This document shows positions 7,499 to 20,245 of a stretch of DNA of 64,000 nt, piece by piece. This DNA is from Acidobacteriota bacterium (GTDB lineage Bacteria > Actinomycetota > Acidimicrobiia > Acidimicrobiales > Microtrichaceae). Position 1 is the first letter of the stretch. Every line of letters begins with the position of its first letter. The position numbers and the translations under genes are program-made. Under the pieces are notes generated by a model. It did no database searches. It saw only the letters and a program-made list of their open reading frames with translations, and was not told the DNA's origin. The stretch lies in contig QEUP01000015.1 of the NCBI GenBank assembly GCA_003577145.1, positions 62,001 to 126,000 on the forward strand, in the 5' to 3' direction.

Positions 7499-10045
7499 GT
7501 GTTCAGGACAACGTTCAAGAACCTGCGGGCGCGCAAGCGGCGTCTGCTCACCACGGCCCTCGCCGTGACCATCGGGGTGGCCTTCATGGCCGGTACCCTC
7601 GTCATCGCCGACACGATCTCCAGGACCTTCGACGACCTCTTCGCCGACGCCACCGAGGGGATCGACGCAGCCGTGCGCGGCTCCCAGTCCATAGACGTCG
7701 ATTTCGGTCCGGAGGCGCGAAACCCCGTCCCCGAGACGCTGGTGGCGCAGATCGCCGAATTGGACGGCGCAGCGGCTGTCGAGGGCCAGGTCAGCGGGTA
7801 CGCCCAGTTCCTGGACAAGGACGACGAACCCGTGGGCAACCCCGGAACCGGTGCTCCGACCCTGGGCTTCAACTGGAACGAGGTCCCCGAACTCAACCCC
7901 TTCGAGCTCACCGACGGCGGGCCGCCGAGCGGCGCCGGCGAGGTGGTCATCGACCGGGGGACGGCCCGAGATGGTGGTTTTGCGGTCGGGGACACGATCG
8001 CGGTGCTCACCCAGGCCGGGCGCGGCGACTTCACCGTCACCGGAATAGTCACCTTCGGCGGCCAGGACCGCCCCGCGGGCGCGACCACCGCGCTCTTCGA
8101 GACCACCACCGCTCAGGACCTCGTCGGCGAGCCTGGCACCTTCCAGGAGATCGCCGTCGTCGCCGGCGAAGGCGTCAGCGAAGAGGATCTCGTCACACAG
8201 ATCCAGGCAATCGCGCCGGCCGGCGTGGAGGTGCTGACCGGCGAGCAGTACACCGAGGACAGCCAGAACCAGGTCCAAGAAGGCCTGTCGTTCTTCAACA
8301 CCTTCCTGCTCGTGTTCGCCGGCATCGCCTTGTTCGTCGGCTCGTTCATCATCTACAACACCTTCAACATCCTGGTCGCCCAAAGGACCGGCGAACTGGG
8401 TCTCTTGCGTGCACTGGGAGCCTCCCGGCGCCAGGTCTTCGGCTCGGTGATCCTCGAAGCCACGATCGTGGGTGTCATCGCCGGCGTGATCGGCCTGGTG
8501 TTGGGCATCGGCCTGGCATCCCTGCTGAAGCTGGCCATGGCCGGGCTCGGGATCGAGTTGCCAGGGGGAGCGCCTGTCGTGACCGTCAGAACAGCCATCA
8601 CCGCGCTGGCCACCGGAATGGTCATCACCGTCCTGGCGGCCCTGGTTCCGGCCAGGCGTGCCGGTGCCGTGCCCCCGCTGGTTGCGCTCAGGCAGCGCTC
8701 CGTCGAGGACAGGGCCCTACCCCGCCGACGCACGATTGCAGGAGGCGTCGTCACCGCGATCGGCCTCGCCTCGCTTGGCTACGGCCTGTGGGGTGAGCCC
8801 GGCAACGCCATCCAGTTCGTCGGCCTCGGAGCCCTGGTCACCTTCATCGGTGTGGCGCTCCTGGCCCCGGTCCTGGCCTCGCCGTTCGTCAAGGGTGTGG
8901 GCGGTCTCATCGCGAAGCTTCGTGGCACTCCGGCAGCACTCGCCGAGAAGAACGCTCTGCGCAATCCGAGGCGCACCTCGGCCACGGCATCCGCGCTCAT
9001 GATCGGTGTGGGGCTCGTTGGTTTCATCACCATCTTCGCCGCCTCGACGAAGGCATCGATCGACAAGACGATCGATGACGCGTTCACCGGTGACCTGGTG
9101 GTGGCATCGGGCACCTTCGGCTTCGGAGGGCTTCCGCCTGAGGTCGCCGACGAGATAGCCGCCCTGCCGGAGATCGACCTCGTCTCGGGAATGCGATTCG
9201 GCCCCGCCCGCGTCGACGGCGAGGACACAGGCGTCGTTGCCGTCAACACCGATCAGATGGCCCGCCTGGCCGACATAGGCATCAGCGAAGGCTCCGCGGA
9301 CGACTTCGGAGTGAGCTCCTTCGGCATCCACGAAGATGTCGCCGAGGAGAAGGGCTGGGAGCTGGGGACACCTGTGACGATCGAGTTCGTCGACACCGGA
9401 GCACAGACGTTCACGGTTGACGTCATCTACAGCGAGAACGCCCTGGCGGGCCCGTGGTTCATCGACACAGCAGCCTTCGAGGCCAACTACGCCCAGCAGT
9501 TCGACGCTCAGATCTATGCCTCGTTGACCGAGGGCGCCTCCCTGGCGAAAGCTCGGGAGTCCGTCGAGGAGATCGTCGATCCCTACCCGGCAGCCGAAGT
9601 CCAGGACCAGGAGGAGTACACCGAGGCCACTGCCGGCCAGATAGACCAACTCCTCGGTCTGGTCTACCTCCTTCTCGTGTTCGCGGTGATCATCGCAGTG
9701 ATCGGCATAAGCAACACGCTGGCCCTGTCGATCTACGAGAGAACCCACGAACTGGGACTGCTCCGGGCGGTGGGCATGACCCGGCAGCAGATGCGGTCGT
9801 CGATCCGGTGGGAGTCCGTGATGATCGCACTGTTCGGAACCATCCTCGGTCTGACCGTGGGGCTGGTTTTCGGCTGGGCAGTCGTGAGCGCCCTGGCCGA
9901 CGAGGGTTTCAGCGTGTTCCAGGCACCGGTGTCCCAACTCGTGGTGATCGCGCTGCTGGCCGCGCTGGCCGGGGTGATCGCATCGTTGCGGCCCGCTCGA
10001 CGCGCTGCCAAGCTCGACATGCTCGAGGCCATCATGACGGAGTGA
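7499..10045 (+). CDS. FtsX/MacB-type ABC permease (module 1)
   Basis: Encodes 848 aa from GTG 7499, with GGGGAGG 8 nt upstream. An N-terminal membrane segment (RRLLTTALAVTIGVAFMAGTLVIADT) is followed by a large extracytoplasmic domain, an FtsX four-helix unit (FNTFLLVFAGIALFVGSFIIYN to about residue 400), further helices, a second external domain and a C-terminal FtsX unit (LGLVYLLLVFAVIIAVIGISNTLALS). This duplicated ten-helix layout is typical of lipoprotein, lipid or peptide exporters and of mechanotransmitting ABC systems. Substrate is unknown. It works with the ATPase at 6710-7495. A degenerate intergenic repeat begins just after its stop. Confidence 0.9.
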   Translation: MFRTTFKNLRARKRRLLTTALAVTIGVAFMAGTLVIADTISRTFDDLFADATEGIDAAVRGSQSIDVDFGPEARNPVPETLVAQIAELDGAAAVEGQVSGYAQFLDKDDEPVGNPGTGAPTLGFNWNEVPELNPFELTDGGPPSGAGEVVIDRGTARDGGFAVGDTIAVLTQAGRGDFTVTGIVTFGGQDRPAGATTALFETTTAQDLVGEPGTFQEIAVVAGEGVSEEDLVTQIQAIAPAGVEVLTGEQYTEDSQNQVQEGLSFFNTFLLVFAGIALFVGSFIIYNTFNILVAQRTGELGLLRALGASRRQVFGSVILEATIVGVIAGVIGLVLGIGLASLLKLAMAGLGIELPGGAPVVTVRTAITALATGMVITVLAALVPARRAGAVPPLVALRQRSVEDRALPRRRTIAGGVVTAIGLASLGYGLWGEPGNAIQFVGLGALVTFIGVALLAPVLASPFVKGVGGLIAKLRGTPAALAEKNALRNPRRTSATASALMIGVGLVGFITIFAASTKASIDKTIDDAFTGDLVVASGTFGFGGLPPEVADEIAALPEIDLVSGMRFGPARVDGEDTGVVAVNTDQMARLADIGISEGSADDFGVSSFGIHEDVAEEKGWELGTPVTIEFVDTGAQTFTVDVIYSENALAGPWFIDTAAFEANYAQQFDAQIYASLTEGASLAKARESVEEIVDPYPAAEVQDQEEYTEATAGQIDQLLGLVYLLLVFAVIIAVIGISNTLALSIYERTHELGLLRAVGMTRQQMRSSIRWESVMIALFGTILGLTVGLVFGWAVVSALADEGFSVFQAPVSQLVVIALLAALAGVIASLRPARRAAKLDMLEAIMTE

Positions 10046-10047
10046 GT

Positions 10048-10085
10048 GTGCCGGCGGATCGGGTTCTGGGGTACCCAGTGCGTGT
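10048..10085 (+). repeat. Dispersed intergenic repeat, divergent copy A
   Basis: This begins 3 nt after the permease stop codon. Its core, ATCGGGTTCTGGGGTACCC, aligns with ATCCGGTCCTGGGATCCCC of copy B at 13583-13632 and, on the other strand, with the 34-bp tandem units at 61591-61719 (about 20 of 26 positions). It is weaker than copies B and C. Confidence 0.35.
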
Positions 10086-10109
10086 GACATGCGATCCGAA
10101 CTCTGCTGA

Positions 10110-10154
10110 GACGGGGGCCGGGCAGCTACCTTGTAGCTGATCTCGGCCCCCGTC
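10110..10154 (+). promoter_or_regulatory. Composite hairpin between the two ABC modules
   Basis: An 11-bp perfect outer stem (GACGGGGGCCG 10110-10120 with CGGCCCCCGTC 10144-10154) encloses a second perfect 6-bp stem (CAGCTA 10123-10128, TAGCTG 10134-10139) with a 5-nt loop. It ends 29 nt before the GTG of the second ATPase. There is no U-tract, so it is either a U-less terminator or a 5' leader structure affecting read-through or mRNA stability. Confidence 0.5.
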
Positions 10155-10183
10155 CAGTTCCATTGTGGAACCTTGGAGGAACA

Positions 10184-10933
10184 GTGACCGCTGCCACCAC
10201 CGCCCCGACCAGCATCGCCGCCCAGGCTGTGCACGCCACCAAGGTCTACGGCTCCGGAGACACCGCGGTGAGAGCCCTGGACGACCTGTCGGCCGAGTTC
10301 GGCACCGGCCAGTACTCGGCCATCATGGGACCTTCGGGCTCGGGCAAGTCGACCCTCATGCACTGCATGGCCGGCCTCGACACCCTCACCGACGGCCAGG
10401 TCTTCATCGGCGGAACCGATCTGAGCGAACTGTCCGAGAAAGAGCTCACCCAACTGAGGAGGGAGAAGGTGGGCTTCGTGTTCCAGGCCTTCAACCTCGT
10501 GCCGACCCTCGACGCCCAAGAGAACATAACCCTCCCCATGGACCTCGGCGGTTCGGCCTACGACGACGGCTGGGTCGACACCGTGATAGACACCGTGGGC
10601 CTCCGCGACCGGCTCGAACATCGTCCCGCTGAGCTGTCGGGCGGCCAGCAACAGAGGGTGGCAGTGGCTCGGGCGATGGCCAGCCGACCCGAGATCATCT
10701 TCGCCGACGAGCCGACCGGCAACCTGGACTCCAAGACGGGACACGAGATCCTCGACTTCATGAGATCGGCTGTCGACGACTTCGGCCAGACCATAGTCAT
10801 GGTCACCCACGATCCGATGGCGGCGTCGTACAGCGACCGCGTCGTCTTCCTCGCCGACGGACGGATCGTCGACGAGATGCTCGAGCCGACCGCCGAGCGG
10901 GTCCTCGACAAGATGAAGCAACTCGGCGAGTAG
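10184..10933 (+). CDS. ABC exporter ATP-binding subunit (module 2)
   Basis: Encodes 249 aa from GTG 10184, chosen for GGAGGA at 10175-10180; an in-frame ATG at 10163 lacks such a site. Walker A GPSGSGKS, FQAFNLVPTLD Q-loop, LSGGQQQR and FADEPTGNLD are intact. It closely resembles the module 1 ATPase throughout (KVYGSxxTAVRALD, STLMHCxAGLDxLT and VTHDPxAASYS are shared), showing duplication of the ATPase-permease pair. The permease follows 6 nt after the stop. Confidence 0.93.
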   Translation: MTAATTAPTSIAAQAVHATKVYGSGDTAVRALDDLSAEFGTGQYSAIMGPSGSGKSTLMHCMAGLDTLTDGQVFIGGTDLSELSEKELTQLRREKVGFVFQAFNLVPTLDAQENITLPMDLGGSAYDDGWVDTVIDTVGLRDRLEHRPAELSGGQQQRVAVARAMASRPEIIFADEPTGNLDSKTGHEILDFMRSAVDDFGQTIVMVTHDPMAASYSDRVVFLADGRIVDEMLEPTAERVLDKMKQLGE

Positions 10934-10939
10934 CAGCTC

Positions 10940-13579
10940 ATGCTCCGCATCGCGCTCAAGAGCGCGCTGGCCCACAAGCGGAGGCTGATTACGACGGGCA
11001 TCGCCATCGTCATCGGCGTGACGTTCATGACCGGCACGCTGATCCTGTCCGACACGCTCGGCACGGCAATCGACAGCCTCGTATCGGATGCCTACGACGA
11101 ATACGACGCAGTGATCCGCTCGAAGGAGGTGCAGACACTCCCCTTCGGTGGTGAGATAAGGGCGACAGTGCCGGCCGAGATCGAGGCAGCCGTCTCCGCG
11201 GTCCCCGAGGTGAAAGCGGCCGCAGGCAACGTCGAAGGGTTCGCGTTCGTGATCGGCAAGGACGGAGAGGTCCTCGGATCCACGGGCTTGGGGCCGCCGA
11301 GCCTGGCGTTCAACTGGATCGACGTGCCCGAGTTGCAGGTGGGCACCCTCTCCGAGGGCCGGCCACCCGAGAACGATGACGAGGTCGTGCTGGACTTCAG
11401 GACCGCCGAGAAGGGTGGCTTCCGGATCGGTGACACGGTCACGATCGAGTCCCCCAACACCGGCACCTACGAGTTCGAGCTGGTGGGACTGACCGGCCTG
11501 GGCGAGGCAGGCGACGAGACAACCGGCTCGACGATCTCGGTGTACACCCTCCCCACCGTGTGGAGGGTGGTCGGCCAGCCGAACAAGTTCCAGTACATCT
11601 CGGCGGTGGGTACGGGCGGCGCCAGCCAGGAGGAGGTCGTCGAGGCGATCACCCCCGTGCTGCCCCCCGATCTGGAGGCGATCACCGGCGCCGCCTACGT
11701 CAAGGAGCAACAGGAACTATTCGGCCAGTTCGTCGGGCTCATCACGACGTTCATCCTCGTCTTCGGGATCATCGCGGTGTTCGTGGGTGCGTTCATCATC
11801 TACAACTCGTTCTCGATCATCATCGCCCAACGGACCCGGGAGATGGGGCTGCTACGCGCGGTGGGCGCCGGCCGTGGCCAGATCCTGGGCTCGGTCGTGA
11901 TCGAAGCGGTGCTGGTAGGCCTGGCTGCGGGAATCGTCGGCCTCGTCAGCGGCATCGGCATCGCCTTCGCACTGAAGAGCTTGATGGGATCGTTCTTCAC
12001 CCTCCCCCCGGGCCCCCCGACGATCACACCCGACTCGGTGCTCGTCGCCATCCTCGTCGGATTGCTGGTCACCGTCGTCTCGGCGCTCATACCAGCTCGC
12101 CGCGCTGCGAAGATCACACCAATCGCGGCGATCACCGAGGTCGAAGTCGACTCCTCCTCCCTGTCGAGAGGCCGCAAGGTCTTCGGGACAGCGCTGGTGG
12201 TGACCGGTGGTCTCTCGCTCTACCTGGGCCTGAGCGACACACTCGGCAACCCCCTCACGGCAGTCGGCATAGGCGCAGCGTGCTTCTTCATAGCCTTCGC
12301 GGTCCTCGGACCGGTCATCGCCGCTCCGATGAGCCGTGTGCTCGGCAAGCCGCTGCCGGCCCTAGCCGGCGTCTCGGGCCGGCTGGCCCGCGAGAACGCT
12401 GCGCGCAACCCCAAACGGACCGCCGCCACCGCCGCCGCTCTCACCATCGGTGTGGCCCTGATATCGGTCATAGCCGTCATGGCCGCATCGTTCAAAGCTG
12501 ACATAGTCGACTCCACCACCAACCAGATGACCGCCGATTACGTCGTCAGCTCCGGCGGCTCGTTCTTCGGCTTCAATCCGGCGATCTCCGAGGAGATCGC
12601 CGGGCTCGACTCGGTCGGCATCGCTTCACCGCTTCGTTACACGGGAGCGCAGATCACCACCGGGATCGGCATGGAGGTCCCCGAAGGCGATACCGATCAG
12701 CCGCTCTCGGAACAGTCCGGCGAGCCGACGGCGGTGGATGCGCCGCTGGAGTTCCTGCAAGGAATCGATCCGGAGACCTACTTCGAGGTCGTCGATGCCG
12801 GTGAACTGGTGGGCGATCCGGGCTCCTTGACCGACGGCAAGTTCGCGTTGGCTGAGGCGAGAGCTGAGGAGGAAGGTCTCGAGATCGGGGACAAGGTCGA
12901 GTTCTACTTCGTCGAAGGAGGTCGCGTGGAACTGGAGCTCGCACTCACCTACAGCGAGCCACTCGACCCGACGACCGTCTACTACCTGCCGCTGAGCAGC
13001 TTCGAGAAGTACGCGTCACCGCAGTTCCGGAACGACTTCGCTCTTCTCGTGACCAGCGCCGGCGGTTCAACCCGAGCCGAGACCAAGGCTGACGTCGAGG
13101 AGGTGGTCGCGGTCTCCCCGATGGCCGAGGTCAAGGATCCGGCCGACTGGGGAGAGGAGCAAGCAGCGATGCTCAACGGGCTGCTCGGCGTGATCTATCT
13201 GCTGTTGCTGCTGGCCGTCGGGGTGGCTCTGATAGGCATCGTCAACACCCTCACGCTGTCGATCTTCGAACGCACCCGGGAGCTCGGCCTCCTGCGGGCG
13301 GTCGGCATGAGCCGGGCGCAGCTACGAACGGCGGTGCGCTGGGAATCGGTCATCATGGCGGTCATCGGGACACTGATCGGGCTCGTCATCGGCATCGGCC
13401 TGGCCCTGGCCATCACCACCGCCCTGAGCCTCCAGGACTTCCTGTCCGGCCCGTCCTTGCCTGTCGTCCAACTCGTCGTCGTGTCGATCCTGGCGGGGCT
13501 TGCCGGTGTCGCTGCGTCGATCTGGCCGGCCGGCCGGGCCGCGCGCCTCAACGTCCTCGACGCCATCGCCATGGAGTGA
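10940..13579 (+). CDS. FtsX/MacB-type ABC permease (module 2)
   Basis: Encodes 879 aa from ATG 10940. It has the same duplicated FtsX architecture as the module 1 permease: N-terminal helix (RRLITTGIAIVIGVTFMTGTLILSDT), external domain, FtsX unit from about residue 255, central helices, second external domain, and C-terminal FtsX unit (LLGVIYLLLLLAVGVALIGIVNTLTLS, then a RELGLLRAVGMSR loop). The second external domain carries an acidic insertion (GMEVPEGDTDQPLSEQSGEPTAVD region) absent from module 1, suggesting divergence in substrate or partner recognition. Probable export or membrane-remodelling role; substrate unknown. Confidence 0.9.
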   Translation: MLRIALKSALAHKRRLITTGIAIVIGVTFMTGTLILSDTLGTAIDSLVSDAYDEYDAVIRSKEVQTLPFGGEIRATVPAEIEAAVSAVPEVKAAAGNVEGFAFVIGKDGEVLGSTGLGPPSLAFNWIDVPELQVGTLSEGRPPENDDEVVLDFRTAEKGGFRIGDTVTIESPNTGTYEFELVGLTGLGEAGDETTGSTISVYTLPTVWRVVGQPNKFQYISAVGTGGASQEEVVEAITPVLPPDLEAITGAAYVKEQQELFGQFVGLITTFILVFGIIAVFVGAFIIYNSFSIIIAQRTREMGLLRAVGAGRGQILGSVVIEAVLVGLAAGIVGLVSGIGIAFALKSLMGSFFTLPPGPPTITPDSVLVAILVGLLVTVVSALIPARRAAKITPIAAITEVEVDSSSLSRGRKVFGTALVVTGGLSLYLGLSDTLGNPLTAVGIGAACFFIAFAVLGPVIAAPMSRVLGKPLPALAGVSGRLARENAARNPKRTAATAAALTIGVALISVIAVMAASFKADIVDSTTNQMTADYVVSSGGSFFGFNPAISEEIAGLDSVGIASPLRYTGAQITTGIGMEVPEGDTDQPLSEQSGEPTAVDAPLEFLQGIDPETYFEVVDAGELVGDPGSLTDGKFALAEARAEEEGLEIGDKVEFYFVEGGRVELELALTYSEPLDPTTVYYLPLSSFEKYASPQFRNDFALLVTSAGGSTRAETKADVEEVVAVSPMAEVKDPADWGEEQAAMLNGLLGVIYLLLLLAVGVALIGIVNTLTLSIFERTRELGLLRAVGMSRAQLRTAVRWESVIMAVIGTLIGLVIGIGLALAITTALSLQDFLSGPSLPVVQLVVVSILAGLAGVAASIWPAGRAARLNVLDAIAME

Positions 13580-13582
13580 GCA

Positions 13583-13632
13583 GCGCCGGCTTCGCCATCC
13601 GGTCCTGGGATCCCCGCTGCCACACCGCAGGC
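13583..13632 (+). repeat. Dispersed intergenic repeat, copy B
   Basis: A 50-nt element starting 3 nt after the module 2 permease stop. It matches copy C (14961-15010) at 43 of 50 ungapped positions by eye; GGCTTCGCCATCCGGT and CCCGCTGC are identical in both. It does not encode a plausible protein. Confidence 0.55.
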
Positions 13633-13778
13633 TCGCCACATCAACAACACTCTTGTCCGTTGCTCTCCGCGCGGGTGCGTAGGTCGTTCGGACGGTCCTT
13701 CTCAATGCGCCTGCGCAGCCGGCCGATATCGCGATGGGTGGAGGACCCCGAACCCGACGCACTTGGGAAGGAGTGGAG

Positions 13779-14489
13779 ATGGGCGGTGAGATCGCTGACG
13801 CCCCGGTCACCGTACTGGTCGTCGATGCTCGAACCGAGACCCTCAGGCGCTGGGCGGACGCCATCGATGCCGACCCCCAGATGGAGGTCATCACGACAGC
13901 GGCCACCCCACAGGAGGCGATGGAGCGAACGTTGGAGCTGGTTCCCGATGCCGTGGTTCTCGGACTGGGAGCGCCTGGAGACGACAGCACCGAGCTTTGC
14001 AGGCAGATCAGGCGGATGGCCCCGGCGATCAGCATCGTCGTAGCCGCCCCGGCAGACCGCGACGAGGACGCCTACGAGTGCCTGCTCTCGGGCGCGTCCA
14101 GTGTCATCAGCGCCGACTCGTCGGAGGCCTCCATCGCAACAGCTGTTCGAGGTGCCACTCAAGGCGAGACACTGCTGCCTTCGACGATCGCCGATCGCGT
14201 CCGGCGTGATCTCACGACCGATGAGGGCCTCGGGGTCGCAGATCTCGCTCCTCGGCTCACCGCCACCGAGCAGGAGGTTCTGAGACTGCTCGCAGACGGG
14301 TTACAGCCCGCAGAGGTCGCCGACACCTACGAGGTGAGCGAGCGGCTCGTCAACCTCCACGCCGGCTATGCCGTGACCAAGCTCCAGCGAAGCTCGTTGG
14401 AGAGCGTCGGAATCGAACTCGACGGAGCCGACCCGGCGTGTTCCGACCCCGGAGAGAACAGCGCCGCGCCGGAGACCTCAGCGGTCTAG
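13779..14489 (+). CDS. Response-regulator-like protein with degenerate receiver
   Basis: Encodes 236 aa. ATG 13779 is preceded by GGAAGGAG. The N-terminal domain folds like a receiver (VTVLVVDARTE ... PDAVVLGLGAPG), but Gly62 replaces the phospho-acceptor Asp, the acidic pair is reduced to one Asp (D16), and the conserved Lys is not evident (SVISADSSEAS). It should not be phosphorylated in the usual way. The C-terminal domain (LTATEQEVLRLLADGLQPAEVADTYEVSERLVN) is LuxR-like, but its recognition helix departs from the consensus. It follows the ABC modules on the same strand after a 199-nt gap. Possibly a phosphorylation-independent DNA-binding regulator. Confidence 0.78.
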   Translation: MGGEIADAPVTVLVVDARTETLRRWADAIDADPQMEVITTAATPQEAMERTLELVPDAVVLGLGAPGDDSTELCRQIRRMAPAISIVVAAPADRDEDAYECLLSGASSVISADSSEASIATAVRGATQGETLLPSTIADRVRRDLTTDEGLGVADLAPRLTATEQEVLRLLADGLQPAEVADTYEVSERLVNLHAGYAVTKLQRSSLESVGIELDGADPACSDPGENSAAPETSAV

Positions 14490-14505
14490 CCCTCGTCATT
14501 CACGC

Positions 14506-14517
14506 GCTCGCGCGAGC
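14506..14517. terminator. Short palindrome between convergent genes
   Basis: GCTCGCGCGAGC is a perfect 12-bp palindrome in the 40-nt gap between the convergent stop codons at 14489 and 14530. It could be a weak bidirectional terminator, but the absence of a loop makes this uncertain. Confidence 0.25.
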
Positions 14518-14529
14518 AGCCCGACGCAC

Positions 14530-14916
14530 TCATCCCTCGAACGGTCGGATGTCGTTCATGCTCCAGTAGGCGCGCATCTCGGTGACCTTGCCCGTTTCGT
14601 CGAACTTCATGGTGTCGACGACATCCAGCACCACCTTGGTCTCCCCCAAGCGGCTGATGACCTGGAAGGGGAAGGCAACCTCGTTGGCCGCGACCCGGAC
14701 CGGTCCGGTCGAAACCAGTTCGACCTCGTCGGCCAGCGCCTGGGTGGACTCGTAGAACGAACGGATGGCGTCATGACCCTGGTGCGGTTCGCTACCGATG
14801 GGATCTTCGACGGTAGCGTCAGGGGCGTACAGGGCGACGATCGCATCGACGTCACCGGCTGTGTTGGCCGCGATGTACCGCCCGACGACTTCTCTCATCT
14901 GCTCGGCTTCAGGCAC
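14530..14916 (-). CDS. Ketosteroid isomerase (steroid delta-isomerase) homologue
   Basis: Encodes 128 aa from GTG 14916, with GGGAG 9 nt upstream. This start aligns the protein residue-for-residue with Comamonas testosteroni ketosteroid isomerase as I remember it (family about 125 aa). The general acid Tyr14 (VVGRYIAAN), catalytic base Asp38 (DATVEDPIGSEP) and second Asp (D101 in DVVDTMKF, equivalent to Asp99) are all conserved, as is the MRAYWSMNDI C-terminus. The family moves the C5-C6 double bond of 3-oxo-steroids. No other steroid gene is nearby, so the natural substrate is open. A longer frame from 14976 would run through the hairpin and repeat at 14930-15010 and is rejected. Confidence 0.85.
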   Translation of the reverse strand: MPEAEQMREVVGRYIAANTAGDVDAIVALYAPDATVEDPIGSEPHQGHDAIRSFYESTQALADEVELVSTGPVRVAANEVAFPFQVISRLGETKVVLDVVDTMKFDETGKVTEMRAYWSMNDIRPFEG

Positions 14917-14929
14917 GCCAGCAGGCTCC

Positions 14930-14961
14930 CACACCGGCGTTGCTGCCGCAACGCCGGTGTG
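14930..14961. repeat. Perfect 14-bp inverted repeat with 4-nt loop
   Basis: CACACCGGCGTTGC (14930-14943), loop TGCC, GCAACGCCGGTGTG (14948-14961). It is 13 nt upstream of the isomerase GTG and abuts repeat copy C. It could be a 5' leader hairpin, an operator, or part of a composite mobile repeat. Confidence 0.6.
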
Positions 14962-15010
14962 CGCGGGCTTCGCCATCCGGTACCGGGGTTCCCGCTGCTA
15001 CGCCGCAGGC
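14961..15010 (+). repeat. Dispersed intergenic repeat, copy C
   Basis: A 50-nt element, 43/50 identical to copy B. Its first 20 nt (GCGCGGGCTTCGCCATCCGG) match the reverse complement of the 34-bp tandem unit at 61591-61719 at 18 of 20 positions. It lies in the divergent gap between 14916 and 15063, next to the inverted repeat. Confidence 0.55.
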
Positions 15011-15062
15011 CAGCTCACCTGGCGGGTTATGATCCGTCCCGCAGCACGGGGAGGAGTTCGGG

Positions 15063-15608
15063 ATGAGCGATGCGCCGCAAGAGCCGGGATGGTGGCAGGC
15101 AAGCGATGGCAAGTGGTACCCGCCTCCTGCTGCGGGGCAGACCCACGCAGCCCTGGCCCCGCCCGAGCCGGCTCCGTCATGGGTACGGCCGGCCTTCAAC
15201 TACGTCGTCTCCCTGCTGGCCATCGCAGTGATGGTGATCGCCTCGATGATCTTCGCCCTCGGAGTGGCCCAGACCATCTACCCCGACCTGCGATCGGACA
15301 GCGATCCGATTTCACGTCTCGCCACCGGCATCACCGCGGTCGTGGAGGCGGCGTCGGAACTGGACCTCGAACAGGTACAGCAAGCAGACAGCGAGTTCGT
15401 GGACGACGAATACCTCACCGCCCTCCAGGAGCAACAAGATCTGATCAAGCAGATGACCGGGGAGGTGGAGGGTGAGGTCGCCAGCCAGAGCCGCACCGCC
15501 GCGATCAACCAGATGATCGGTGCCGCGGCTCTTTTCGGGGTGGCCTTCGTCGTGTACCGGATCCATTTCCGGCGCCAGGAACCCGGCACCCGGCTACTGA
15601 AGCCGTGA
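15063..15608 (+). CDS. DUF2510-type membrane protein
   Basis: Encodes 181 aa. ATG 15063 is preceded by GGGGAGGAG. The N-terminus carries the actinobacterial DUF2510 signature (PGWWQASDGKWYPPP), then a Pro-rich linker, a transmembrane helix (NYVVSLLAIAVMVIASMIFALGVA), an acidic helical region (ELDLEQVQQADSEF to about residue 145) that looks coiled-coil, a second transmembrane helix (MIGAAALFGVAFVVYRIHF) and a short basic tail. DUF2510 is a small motif found on many actinobacterial membrane proteins and has no assigned function. It converges on lhr, with 29 nt between the stops. Confidence 0.75.
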   Translation: MSDAPQEPGWWQASDGKWYPPPAAGQTHAALAPPEPAPSWVRPAFNYVVSLLAIAVMVIASMIFALGVAQTIYPDLRSDSDPISRLATGITAVVEAASELDLEQVQQADSEFVDDEYLTALQEQQDLIKQMTGEVEGEVASQSRTAAINQMIGAAALFGVAFVVYRIHFRRQEPGTRLLKP

Positions 15609-15637
15609 CGCCACCGGCGGCGACCGGCCCCACCTCC

Positions 15638-20128
<4,491 letters not shown>

Positions 20129-20245
20129 CAACGACGACTGATCAATCTGTTCGTCGGCCCGACGCAGCCGGGTCGGGAACAAAACCGGCCGCCGGTGCGT
20201 CACACCTGCACGGGAACGGGGCCAGGGGAACCGGAGGACTCCCGA

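Noticed and set aside
8717-11710. A 997-codon minus-strand open frame across the ABC genes
   Set aside because: It covers parts of three well-supported plus-strand genes and the intergenic hairpin. The translation is a Gly/Asp/His/Arg-rich shadow typical of high-GC antisense frames.
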